Under the pieces are notes generated by a model. That model saw nothing but the letters and a program-made list of their open reading frames with translations. It did not search any database and was not told the origin of the DNA. Of a stretch of DNA of 14,568 nt, positions 7,774 to 14,047 are shown piece after piece. How positions within the stretch are numbered: the stretch's first letter is position 1; each line of letters begins with the position of its first letter. A program made the translations under genes and the position numbers. Location of the stretch: NCBI GenBank assembly GCA_030690705.1, contig JAUYGE010000040.1:1-14568 (forward strand), read 5' to 3'. The stretch is from Dehalococcoidia bacterium (GTDB taxonomy: Bacteria; Chloroflexota; Dehalococcoidia; JAENJB01).

Positions 7774-9212
7774 TGAGCCTCCTCTCTCAGGCCACGACGC
7801 AGGGCTTCCACTAAAGTGGAGAGCCCCCTCTGAACGCCTTCACGGCGGACGGCGCCGGCGTTGCCGATGAGGCAGGCCGACGATTCGAAGAGGGTGTCGA
7901 TAATCTTGAGCTTATGCTCGGCCAGCGTCTTCCCCGTCTGGGTGTTCTCGATGAGGAGGTCGGCGTCCTCGGGCAGAAAGGCCTCGGTAGCCCCCCAGGT
8001 GGGAATGACGCGGTATGGAGAGAGATGGTTCTCCCGGGCATAGCTATCAGCGATGTTCACATACTCGGAGGCAATCCGCAGCGGCGTCTTGCCCCTGGCC
8101 TTCATCCATTGGCGAAGCTCGGCGGGGCCAGCCACCGGAAGGTCGCCTTTCACCACTGCCACCACTCTTACCAGGCCGAATCCCAGAGTAAGGATCTCCT
8201 CCACCGGACTGGTGGGAAACTGGCAGCGGTGCTCCCGCAGCCAGTCCTGTCCCGTGATAGCCGCCGCGAAGTTCCCGTTGGCCACCTGAAGAGGTAAGTC
8301 CTGCGGACGTATCACTTTGCAGGCCACACCCGCCTGGGCAACTTTCGGGCGACGGCTGCCCGTGGAGTACCCTTCGATACCAACCCCGGCCTTGTCCAGG
8401 AACTGCGCCGTCGGCGGTTGCTGGTGCCCGTCGGGCAGGCCCAACCAGAGCGTCCCGTCCTCGTCGGGACCCTTCCTCCCGGTCTTCCTCGCAGCCGCTG
8501 GAATGCGGGCCAGTGCGCCGGCCAACCGCCGGGTTGACTCAGTCCCGATGGCATCGGGACTCCCGTCTCGGGGGGTCGGAGCCCTCTCCAGAGTGCCCAG
8601 TATCTCACCCATGTCTTCAGCCTCCCAGCTATCTCTGTTGGCTATCAGACAAGCGCTGCTCGACAGGACTGTGCCGAGGGAGAGCAGCCCTTCAGGCGGC
8701 CTCTCCGAAGTTCCCTGAGATATCAACACCAGATCGGCGTTTTCGGGAGGATAGGCCTCAGCACCTCCCCAGAGAGGGAAGATGCTAAACCTCCTCAGCC
8801 GCAACTCCAGCGCCAGCCTTTCGGCCACATTTGGATACTCGCTGGCCAGGCGCACAACCCCCGAATCTCCGAAACCACCGGACGCACTGACCGCCGCTAC
8901 CACCTGGCTTTGCCCATAGCCCAGGTCGCGCACCTTGACCAGGGCGCTGGCGGGATACCTCACCCGGTGCTCCTCCATCCAGTCCAGCCCGCATATCCCC
9001 AGGTCGTAGTTGCCGACGGCTACCTGCACAGGTATGTCCTTCTCGTGAAAGACCTTCCCCTGGAGATAGGGGAACCTGTTAGACGAAAAACGGTAGCGCC
9101 TCAATCCGTCGCCGTAGCCGTCCAGGTCCCACCCCAGCAGGGCCGCCAAGGCGGCGGTGCCCGCCTGGAGCCTTCCCTTGGGCAACGCCAATCTCAGAAG
9201 CGACCTAGCCAC
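7770..9212 (-). CDS. hisG: ATP phosphoribosyltransferase, tandem two-domain form
   Basis: HisG joins ATP and PRPP to start histidine synthesis. Short-form enzymes are about 210 residues; this one is 480 and holds two homologous domains. Domain 1 (about 1-212) has LALPKGRL (8-15), DIPVQVAVGNYDLGICGLDWMEEHR, RLASEYPNVA (121-130) and SSSACLIAN. Domain 2 (about 250-480) has DLPLQVANGNFAAAITGQDWLREHR, RIASEYVNIA (379-388), ADLLIENTQTGKTL (417-430) and SSACLIGN. Domain 1 lacks the TGxTL PRPP loop (SQGTSERPPEG instead); domain 2 has LPDGHQ (259-264) where PKGRL is expected. The linker (213-250) contains palindrome-encoded peptides SPDAIGT (218-224) and GPDEDGT (248-254). The start is a GTG at 9212, overlapping the hisZ end by 8 bases, with a GAGG site 7 bases upstream. 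hisZ upstream fits a short-HisG octamer-type system. Domain identity is secure; how the catalytic sites are assembled is unknown. Confidence 0.92.
   Translation of the reverse strand: MARSLLRLALPKGRLQAGTAALAALLGWDLDGYGDGLRRYRFSSNRFPYLQGKVFHEKDIPVQVAVGNYDLGICGLDWMEEHRVRYPASALVKVRDLGYGQSQVVAAVSASGGFGDSGVVRLASEYPNVAERLALELRLRRFSIFPLWGGAEAYPPENADLVLISQGTSERPPEGLLSLGTVLSSSACLIANRDSWEAEDMGEILGTLERAPTPRDGSPDAIGTESTRRLAGALARIPAAARKTGRKGPDEDGTLWLGLPDGHQQPPTAQFLDKAGVGIEGYSTGSRRPKVAQAGVACKVIRPQDLPLQVANGNFAAAITGQDWLREHRCQFPTSPVEEILTLGFGLVRVVAVVKGDLPVAGPAELRQWMKARGKTPLRIASEYVNIADSYARENHLSPYRVIPTWGATEAFLPEDADLLIENTQTGKTLAEHKLKIIDTLFESSACLIGNAGAVRREGVQRGLSTLVEALRRGLREEAQ
8425..8437. repeat. TGCCCG palindrome at the start of HisG domain 2
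   Basis: TGCCCG-T-CGGGCA is a perfect 6-bp inverted repeat. It encodes LPDGH (259-263), at the place where a HisG domain normally has PKGRL. It may be chance in GC-rich DNA, but two other palindromes lie within 130 bases. Confidence 0.4.
8452..8470. repeat. GTCCCG palindrome at the start of HisG domain 2
   Basis: Arms GTCCCG (8452-8457) and CGGGAC (8465-8470) flank the loop TCCTCGT. On the coding strand it reads GPDEDGT (248-254), at the join of the inter-domain linker and domain 2. Confidence 0.65.
8541..8561. repeat. AGTCCCGAT palindrome in the HisG inter-domain linker
   Basis: Arms AGTCCCGAT (8541-8549) and ATCGGGACT (8553-8561) form a perfect 9-bp inverted repeat around GGC. On the coding strand it encodes SPDAIGT (218-224), nearly the same peptide as the one encoded by the hisZ palindrome at 9466-9486, in the same reading frame relative to the element. 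Confidence 0.85.
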
Positions 9213-10452
9213 GGATGAGCCTCAGAAGTTCGGCCACTGAAGCTGCGCCTGTCAGCGTATCACGGTCCTGGTCCGTCAACAGAAATGGCGGGGACTGGTC
9301 ACGCACCAGAAGTTTCCAGCGATGCGTACGGGAGCGCGAGTGGCTACGCCCGCCCAGGTCGATCTCCGCCACATAGCCGGCTTCCTGAATCCGTCGCTGA
9401 GCCTGGAAACCCCTCCTTACCACCACCGGCTTCTCCGACGCTACTTGCACCAGAACGCCTGGCCCAGTCCCGATTACGTCGGGACTCACATAGTCCATCA
9501 GCCGGCTGATGTAGAGGGCAAAGCCGGCTGCCGACCGTTTCTTGCCCCCGAGCAGGGGGATAAGCTCGTCGTACCGCCCACCGCCACCTATCTTCACATC
9601 GCCCGCCAGGAACTGGAAGATGATACCAGTATAATACTCAAAGCCCCTCCCCGAGGCGATATCTATCTCGTAGTCCAGCTTCAGAGCGTCCAGCATCTCA
9701 GCCACCCTCATGAAATCCCTCAGGTTGTCTCTGAAAGCGGGCGCAACAGGTTGCAGCGAAGCCTCCAGGTTCTTCAGAAAACCGTGCTTTTTGCCCTTCA
9801 GGCGCAGAAGCTGCGAGAGGGCCTTTTGCACCTCGGGCTGGCAAGCTGCCGCCGCCAGGGCCGGCGCCTCTCCATCAAGAAGCTCCTCCAGAAGATGCGA
9901 GCTCTCCCCCCAGTTCGCCCCGAGCTCATCGAGGTAGGCCTTGATCAGCCCCGCATGCGACAGCTTCACAGTCACCTTGCCTATCTTCAGCCTTGAGAGT
10001 ATGCCCATTGCCAGCTGGATGAGTTCAACCTCTCCAAGCCCGCCCTTGCCAGGGGTGCCCAGCAGCTCAACGCCACCCTGCCAGCGCTCCCTGGCCTCGC
10101 GACCGGTCTCGTCGTAGCCGAAGGTGTTGATGAGGTAAAAAAGACGCGCCAGCCCCTGGTCCTGCAGGTTGTCTATGTACAGGCGGGCCGCCGGAATAGT
10201 GCCATCCGGCCGCAATGCCACTCTCTCCCCACTCCACCCATCCCAGTCCAGGAAAGAGTAGACCCGTCGCAGCATGCCCGGCGTGAGCGTGCCCGCAGAG
10301 GTGAACAGGTGCAAGTACTCGATGGTCGGCGTCCGCACCTCTTCATAGCCCCAGCTCAGGCAGCTCTCCCGGAAGGCGCTTTCTATCAGGCGGAAAGCAG
10401 CCATGTCCGCCGCCAGAAGGTCCTTGCCTCCCTTATATCTCGAAATCTTCAT
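9205..10452 (-). CDS. hisZ: ATP phosphoribosyltransferase regulatory subunit
   Basis: HisZ is a catalytically inactive relative of histidyl-tRNA synthetase that binds short-form HisG, activates it and mediates feedback inhibition by histidine. The 415-residue product has the class II synthetase-like core: YKGGKDLLAADM at the start, RVALRPDGTIPAARLY (78-92; motif 2 region), RGFEYYTGIIFQF (269-281) and GGGGRYDELIPLLGG (289-303; motif 3 region). A C-terminal part (about 330-415) resembles a degenerate anticodon-binding domain, so the length approaches that of HisRS. The position as first gene of the his operon, overlapping hisG, argues for HisZ over a true synthetase. SPDVIGT (323-329), between core and tail, is encoded by a palindrome. 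The ATG at 10452 has only a weak AAGGA site about 11 bases upstream. Confidence 0.88.
   Translation of the reverse strand: MKISRYKGGKDLLAADMAAFRLIESAFRESCLSWGYEEVRTPTIEYLHLFTSAGTLTPGMLRRVYSFLDWDGWSGERVALRPDGTIPAARLYIDNLQDQGLARLFYLINTFGYDETGREARERWQGGVELLGTPGKGGLGEVELIQLAMGILSRLKIGKVTVKLSHAGLIKAYLDELGANWGESSHLLEELLDGEAPALAAAACQPEVQKALSQLLRLKGKKHGFLKNLEASLQPVAPAFRDNLRDFMRVAEMLDALKLDYEIDIASGRGFEYYTGIIFQFLAGDVKIGGGGRYDELIPLLGGKKRSAAGFALYISRLMDYVSPDVIGTGPGVLVQVASEKPVVVRRGFQAQRRIQEAGYVAEIDLGGRSHSRSRTHRWKLLVRDQSPPFLLTDQDRDTLTGAASVAELLRLIRG
9466..9486. repeat. AGTCCCGA palindrome inside hisZ
   Basis: Arms AGTCCCGA (9466-9473) and TCGGGACT (9479-9486) flank the loop TTACG. It encodes SPDVIGT (residues 323-329) in a linker between the HisZ core and its C-terminal part. 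Compare the hisG linker copy at 8541-8561. Confidence 0.85.
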
Positions 10453-10483
10453 GCCGGCACATATCCTTATTTAGAATCGGCTA

Positions 10484-10511
10484 ATTCTACCGTAATTGAC
10501 CTGTACGTTCA
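10484..10511 (-). promoter_or_regulatory. candidate sigma-70 promoter for the his operon
   Basis: On the minus strand, TTGAAC (10506-10511) and TAGAAT (10484-10489) are separated by 16 bases, giving 4/6 and 5/6 matches to TTGACA and TATAAT. Transcription would begin near 10477, leaving about 25 bases of leader before the hisZ ATG at 10452. No histidine-rich leader peptide, T-box or attenuator is visible in so short a leader. Confidence 0.5.
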
Positions 10512-10555
10512 AAGGAGGACACCCGGGGCCGCTCAGCAACCCTCATCCCCGAGGA

Positions 10556-10596
10556 CGGATTGCTTCGTCCCGATTCTATCGGGCCTCGCAATGACA
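10556..10596. repeat. interspersed CGGATTGCTTC / CCTCGCAATGACA repeat, copy 3 (right half), with TCCCGAT cassette
   Basis: This has the right-hand modules of the element at 6339-6433: CGGATTGCTTC (10556-10566) and CCTCGCAATGACA (10584-10596). Between them lies a short palindrome, CCCGAT-TCT-ATCGGG (10569-10583), matching the palindromes found inside hisD, hisG and hisZ. In copies 1 and 2 this middle slot holds different sequence. Confidence 0.8.
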
Positions 10597-10627
10597 GCCC
10601 CTTCTTGTCATTCCGAACCCCTCACTA

Positions 10628-10750
10628 TGTCATTCTGAAGGAACGAAGCGACTGAAGAATCTCTCCTCAGGACAGCACTCTGGATACCCACCACACTGTA
10701 TTGTGAGATCCTTCGGCCTCCGCCTGCGGCCGGATGGCCTCAGGATGACA
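10628..10750. repeat. TGTCATTCTGA ... CAGGATGACA intergenic repeat
   Basis: The left end reads TGTCATTCTGAAGGAACGAA (10628-10647) and continues to GAAGAATCTC; the right end starts GAGATCCTTCGG (10705-10716) and ends CTCAGGATGACA (10739-10750). The ends are imperfect inverted copies (TGTCATTCTGA against TCAGGATGACA). A GC-rich hairpin lies inside the right half (GGCCTCCGCCTGCGGCC). This resembles a widespread bacterial intergenic repeat type, by my recollection of the consensus. Confidence 0.65.
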
Positions 10751-10775
10751 GAGGGGCCTCTGTAGCTGCGATGGC

Positions 10776-10836
10776 CTCAGAGCCTGCTCCTTCGGCAGGC
10801 TCAGGACAGGCTCTGAGTGGAACGAAGGGATGACAT
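10776..10836. repeat. CTCAGAGCCTG hairpin repeat
   Basis: Arms CTCAGAGCCTG (10776-10786) and CAGGCTCTGAG (10807-10817) are perfect 11-bp inverted repeats enclosing CTCCTTCGGCAGGCTCAGGA. The tail GAACGAAGGGATGACA (10820-10835) matches the end module of the neighbouring GATGACA repeat, so this is probably part of the same composite. Confidence 0.65.
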
Positions 10837-10864
10837 TTTCGGAGAAATCTCATTGAACTCTAAA

Positions 10865-10893
10865 TTGCTTCACTCATCCAGGTAGCTTATAAT
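10865..10893 (+). promoter_or_regulatory. candidate promoter for nfeD-slipin
   Basis: A perfect -10 box TATAAT (10888-10893) lies 17 bases after TTGCTT (10865-10870), a half-matching -35 box. Transcription would start near 10900. This means an ATG at 10900 could only be used leaderless, which helps choose the downstream start at 10921. Confidence 0.6.
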
Positions 10894-10905
10894 GCGTCAA
10901 TGTTT

Positions 10906-10917
10906 GAGGGAAAGAGG
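10906..10917 (+). promoter_or_regulatory. ribosome binding site deciding the nfeD start
   Basis: GAGGG (10906-10910) and AGAGG (10913-10917) precede the ATG at 10921 and lie after the alternative ATG at 10900, so they can serve only the later start. Confidence 0.55.
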
Positions 10918-10920
10918 CGG

Positions 10921-12225
10921 ATGCGTCGAATTCTAACCCTTTTCGTTTTCTTCCTCTGGCTCGTCCCTGCCGTGCTGGGGACAGGAGTCCGGGCTGCCTC
11001 GGGGGATGTCTATGTCCTGCGGGTGAGCGGCACCATAGTGCCGGTGATAGCGGACTATATCGACCGGGGTATCGACAGAGCGGAGTCCCAGCAGGCCGCG
11101 GCGGTGATCATCGTACTGGACACACCCGGCGGGCTCCTCGATTCGACCAAGAAGATCGTCGAACGCATCATTGATTCCAGGGTGCCCGTGGTGACCTATG
11201 TATCCCACTGGGCGGGATCGGCCGGAACCTTCATCACCCTGGCATCCCACGTGGCCGCCATAGCCCCCGTCAGCCGCATAGGCGCCGCCAGCCCCGTGGC
11301 TGTTGGCCCCGGGGGGGAACAGCAGATTTCTCCCACCATGGAGAGGAAGATTACCGAGGACACCGCTGCCTGGATCAGAGGCATAGCCAGGCTGCGTGGG
11401 CGGGATGAGGAGAAGGCCGAACTGGCGGTCCGCGAGGGCAAGTCCTACGACGTGGATGAAGCCATACAGTACCACCTGGCCGACTTCAAGGCAGACAGCC
11501 TTGACGAGCTCCTCTCCCTGCTTAACGGACGGGAGGTCACCCTGGCCTCTGGGGAAAAGGTAACCATCAACACCGCAGGTAAGCGCCTCATAGAGGTGAA
11601 GCAGAGCCAGGTGGAGCAGTTCCTGCATACCATCAGCAACCCCAACATCGCCTATGTACTGCTCACCCTGGCCATGGTCGGCCTCATCGCCGAGTTCTCC
11701 AACCCCGGGATGATCTTCCCCGGCGTAGCCGGGGGTATCAGCCTGCTGCTGGCCTTTTACGCGCTGGGAGTGCTCGATGCCTACTGGGGAGGTGTCCTCC
11801 TCATCATGCTCGGCTTCGGCCTTTTCATCGCCGAGCTCTTTGTGATCAGCCATGGTATTCTTGCCGCCGGAGGAATCGCTTCCTTCGTCACCGGCTCCCT
11901 TCTTCTCTTCAGTGGGAGGTCTCCGATGTTTCAAGTAGATCCCTGGCTCGTCGCTCTTACGGCCTCACTCGTGGCCGCCTTCTTCATCTTCGTCATCAGC
12001 GCCGTTGTGCGGGCGCACCACCGTCCGGCGGTCACCGGAAGAGAAGGACTGATAGGGCAGAAAGCGCGCGTGGTGACCCGGATCGCGCCTGAGGGCACCG
12101 TCATGGTGGAAGGGGAACTATGGACAGCCACGGCTGAAGATGGTATAGTCGAGCCCGGCCAGTGGGTGGAGGTGATCCAAACAGAGGGATTGAGGCTGAA
12201 GGTGAGGAAGGCCCAGTCAACTTAG
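10921..12225 (+). CDS. NfeD family membrane-bound ClpP-class serine protease
   Basis: The product is about 434 residues from ATG 10921 (441 if ATG 10900 is used). It starts with a signal peptide, MRRILTLFVFFLWLVPAVLG, likely cleaved near VRA. A ClpP/SppA-like protease domain follows: VIIVLDTPGGLLDST, then WAGSAGTFITLASH with the nucleophile serine (residue 100) and MERKITEDTAAWIR with the general-base lysine (143), the Ser-Lys dyad of the archaeal homologue PH1510-N. The C-terminal half has four or five hydrophobic segments (about 235-370) and ends in a soluble OB-fold NfeD domain (GLIGQKARVVTRIAPEGTVMVEGELW). This is the long NfeD form. It is followed after 13 bases by a slipin gene; the pair is a known operon in which the protease cleaves the slipin C-terminus and may take part in membrane quality control. 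Confidence 0.93.
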   Translation: MRRILTLFVFFLWLVPAVLGTGVRAASGDVYVLRVSGTIVPVIADYIDRGIDRAESQQAAAVIIVLDTPGGLLDSTKKIVERIIDSRVPVVTYVSHWAGSAGTFITLASHVAAIAPVSRIGAASPVAVGPGGEQQISPTMERKITEDTAAWIRGIARLRGRDEEKAELAVREGKSYDVDEAIQYHLADFKADSLDELLSLLNGREVTLASGEKVTINTAGKRLIEVKQSQVEQFLHTISNPNIAYVLLTLAMVGLIAEFSNPGMIFPGVAGGISLLLAFYALGVLDAYWGGVLLIMLGFGLFIAELFVISHGILAAGGIASFVTGSLLLFSGRSPMFQVDPWLVALTASLVAAFFIFVISAVVRAHHRPAVTGREGLIGQKARVVTRIAPEGTVMVEGELWTATAEDGIVEPGQWVEVIQTEGLRLKVRKAQST

Positions 12226-12238
12226 TTAGGAGGAAGTC

Positions 12239-12988
12239 ATGTACATCATTTTGGTGGTTATCATAGCCCTGATCCTTGTCTCCATGTCCGTCAAAGTGTT
12301 CAAGGAATACGAAAGGGGCGTCATGTTCCGCCTGGGGAGGCTGGTGGGAGACAAGGGACCGGGCCTGTTCCTCATCATACCCTTCGTAGACCAGATACAG
12401 AAGATAGACCTCCGCGTAGTGACCATGGATGTCCCGGCTCAGGAAGCCATCACCAGGGACAATGTCACTGTGAAGGTCAACGCCGTGGTTTACTTCAGGG
12501 TGGTGAGCCCGAATGACGCCGTTACCAAGGTAGAGCACCACATCCGGGCTACCTCCCTCATCGCTCAGACCACTCTCCGCAGCGTCCTGGGGCAGTCAGA
12601 GCTGGATGAACTGCTCTCCCAGAGGGAGAAGCTCAACCAGAGACTGCAAAAGGCCATTGACGAGCAGACCGAGCCCTGGGGCGTAAAGGTCAGCCTGGTG
12701 GAAATCAAGGACGTGGAGCTTCCTCCCTCCATGCAGCGGGCGATGGCCGCCCAGGCAGAAGCCGAGAGAGAGAGACGGGCCAAGATAGTCCATGCCGAGG
12801 GCGAAGCCCAGGCGGCGGAGAAGCTGGCCCAGGCGGCCAAGATCATCTCGGAGTATCCTGGGGCCCTCCAGTTGCGCTACCTTCAGACCCTCACCCAGAT
12901 CAGCACGGAGAAGACCAATACCATAATCTTCCCCTTGCCGATGGAGCTGTTTAAGGCCTTTCTCCCGCTCTTAGAAGCCAAGAAATAA
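12239..12988 (+). CDS. slipin / stomatin-like SPFH-domain membrane protein
   Basis: The 249-residue product begins with one membrane segment ([18 protein letters not shown]), followed by the SPFH (band 7) domain: [52 protein letters not shown], and [22 protein letters not shown] charged coiled-coil stretch follows ([32 protein letters not shown], about 164-195), then a hydrophobic C-terminal tail. Slipins form large oligomeric cages on membranes and partner with NfeD proteases. The near-end hydrophobic segment '[16 protein letters not shown]' is the kind of region cleaved by the partner in archaea. It has a perfect AGGAGG ribosome binding site (12228-12233) five bases before the ATG, in an operon with the upstream nfeD gene. 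Confidence 0.95.
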   Translation: MYIILVVIIALILVSMSVKVFKEYERGVMFRLGRLVGDKGPGLFLIIPFVDQIQKIDLRVVTMDVPAQEAITRDNVTVKVNAVVYFRVVSPNDAVTKVEHHIRATSLIAQTTLRSVLGQSELDELLSQREKLNQRLQKAIDEQTEPWGVKVSLVEIKDVELPPSMQRAMAAQAEAERERRAKIVHAEGEAQAAEKLAQAAKIISEYPGALQLRYLQTLTQISTEKTNTIIFPLPMELFKAFLPLLEAKK

Positions 12989-13013
12989 GGACCTTTGAAA
13001 CCTCATCCCTTTG

Positions 13014-13046
13014 TGTCCCCTCTCCTTCAATGAAGGAGAGGGGACA
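13014..13046. repeat. 33-base near-perfect palindrome after slipin
   Basis: Arms TGTCCCCTCTCCTTCA (13014-13029) and TGAAGGAGAGGGGACA (13031-13046) are perfect 16-bp inverted repeats around a single A. It lies 26 bases after the slipin stop and could halt transcription of nfeD-slipin, though no T-run follows. It shares its core with the hisC-hisB spacer palindrome at 5071-5099. Confidence 0.8.
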
Positions 13047-13096
13047 TCTGTTTGCAGAAGCAGTGCCTGGTTGCACCGGAGAGGGTTACCTCGATG

Positions 13097-13131
13097 AGTC
13101 CGTACTTCGACAAGCTCAGTACGAACGGACT
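13097..13131. repeat. AGTCCGT hairpin with CTTCGACAAGCTCAG core
   Basis: Arms AGTCCGT (13097-13103) and ACGGACT (13125-13131), with GTAC on both inner sides, enclose TTCGACAAGCTCA. The CTTCGACA-GCTCAG-ACGAACGG pattern resembles a repeat widely scattered in bacterial genomes, by recollection. Confidence 0.65.
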
Positions 13132-13136
13132 GTCAT

Positions 13137-13174
13137 CTCCCGTTCGCCCTGAGCCAGTCGAAGTGGAACGGGAG
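13137..13174. repeat. CTCCCGTTC hairpin with CCTGAGCCAGTCGAAG core
   Basis: Arms CTCCCGTTC (13137-13145) and GAACGGGAG (13166-13174) are perfect 9-bp inverted repeats. The core is an inverted version of the core at 13097-13131, so two copies of one repeat family lie head to head between the convergent slipin and birA genes. Confidence 0.7.
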
Positions 13175-13219
13175 CGTCCATGGCTATGATGCTGAAGAAC
13201 CAGCTAAGTAGTAGCGAGG

Positions 13220-14026
13220 CTAGACCTGCAAGGTTACATCCCCCGCCACCACCCTTATCCTCCGTCCGTCGGGGCAAACCAGGATAAGCCCGCCCTCGTT
13301 GTCTATGGCCTCGACGACCCCCTTCTCCACGGCGCCCCCTTCACTGAACTTCACGCTCACCTCTTTGCCTACTGTTTCCACCCTCTTGAGCCATGGCCCA
13401 TAAACCTTCCTCCCCGCCTTCACAACGAGGTAAAGACTCTCCATCTCCAGAAGAAGCTGCGACAGCAGCTCCAGCATGTTGACCTCTTGGCCCGTCTCCG
13501 CCGAAAGGCTGGTGGCCGTGGAGGCGATCTCGGGCATGGCGGCCGGAGAGAAGTTGACGTTTAGACCTATCCCCACCAGGGAAAAATCGAGTGTCTTACC
13601 CCGGAAGATGTTCTCGATGAGAATACCGCACACCTTCTTCCCGTTAATGAGCACATCGTTGGGCCATTTTATCTGCGGCCTGAGCCTGGTGACCGACTCG
13701 ATGGCGTTGACGACTGCCAGGGAAGCCAGCATGACCAACTGGGGCAAATGCTCCTCAGATGGGGGACGGAGGACTACCGAAAACGACAGGCTGCCGCGAG
13801 GTGAAAACCAGGTCCTTTCCAACCGCCCCCGCCCGGCCGTCTGCTCGTCCACGGCGATGACGGTCCCCTCGGGCACCCCCTTTTCGGCCTCCTCCCTCGC
13901 CTTGTCCATGGTGGACGGGAGGGAAGGATAGCACAGCATGTGCTGGCCCATCAGCTTGGTGGACAGCTTCAACCTGCCCAGAATCACCGCCGAGCAAAGA
14001 CTGTTGTTTACCGTCTCCAATTGCAT
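13220..14026 (-). CDS. birA: biotin--[acetyl-CoA-carboxylase] ligase
   Basis: This enzyme activates biotin to biotinyl-AMP and attaches it to the carrier lysine of biotin-dependent carboxylases. The 268-residue product has the catalytic motifs GRGRLERTWFSPRGSLSFSV (65-84), KWPNDVLING (120-129), KVCGILIE (131-138) and VGIGLNVNF, then the small SH3-like C-terminal domain (KEVSVKFSEGG ... GGLILVCPDGRRIRVVAGDV). There is no N-terminal winged-helix DNA-binding domain as in E. coli BirA, so it should be a single-function ligase (group I type) rather than a repressor. The ATG at 14026 has a good AGGAGAG site. It starts 21 bases past the pgk stop, so both are probably co-transcribed. The downstream region holds the repeat island at 12989-13219. 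Confidence 0.95.
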   Translation of the reverse strand: MQLETVNNSLCSAVILGRLKLSTKLMGQHMLCYPSLPSTMDKAREEAEKGVPEGTVIAVDEQTAGRGRLERTWFSPRGSLSFSVVLRPPSEEHLPQLVMLASLAVVNAIESVTRLRPQIKWPNDVLINGKKVCGILIENIFRGKTLDFSLVGIGLNVNFSPAAMPEIASTATSLSAETGQEVNMLELLSQLLLEMESLYLVVKAGRKVYGPWLKRVETVGKEVSVKFSEGGAVEKGVVEAIDNEGGLILVCPDGRRIRVVAGDVTLQV

Positions 14027-14047
14027 CCACTCTCCTGTTCTGGAACC

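Larger units (their letters stand above)
10453..10899. other. intergenic repeat island between hisZ and nfeD
   Basis: About 450 bases without a supported gene. It holds the his promoter at the left, then at 10556-10596 the third copy of the CGCAATGACA repeat, then a composite of GTCATTC/GATGACA-type repeats (10628-10836), and at the right end a promoter for nfeD. The middle part reads as nested inverted repeats in both directions and is not coding. Confidence 0.7.

Noticed and set aside
6955..7776. 273-codon plus-strand frame opposite hisD
   Set aside because: Antisense to a fully conserved HisD; no ribosome binding site or recognisable domain.
7770..9212. HisG double length as two separate adjacent genes or a sequencing error
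   Set aside because: There is no stop, frameshift or ribosome-binding/start pair in the linker; both halves and the linker are in one frame, so a fusion is the simplest reading. Read data were not available to exclude error fully.
9205..10452. Histidyl-tRNA synthetase (hisS)
   Set aside because: The length and a residual C-terminal domain are HisRS-like, but motif 2 and motif 3 regions are altered and the gene overlaps hisG at the head of a his operon, which fits HisZ.
10453..10899. CRISPR array or small ORF in the hisZ-nfeD spacer
   Set aside because: Repeats are inverted and of different types, with no regular direct repeat-spacer pattern, and no frame shows a ribosome binding site plus protein-like composition.
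10933..11934. 333-codon minus-strand frame opposite nfeD
   Set aside because: Antisense to the protease and membrane domains of NfeD; its sequence has no family resemblance.
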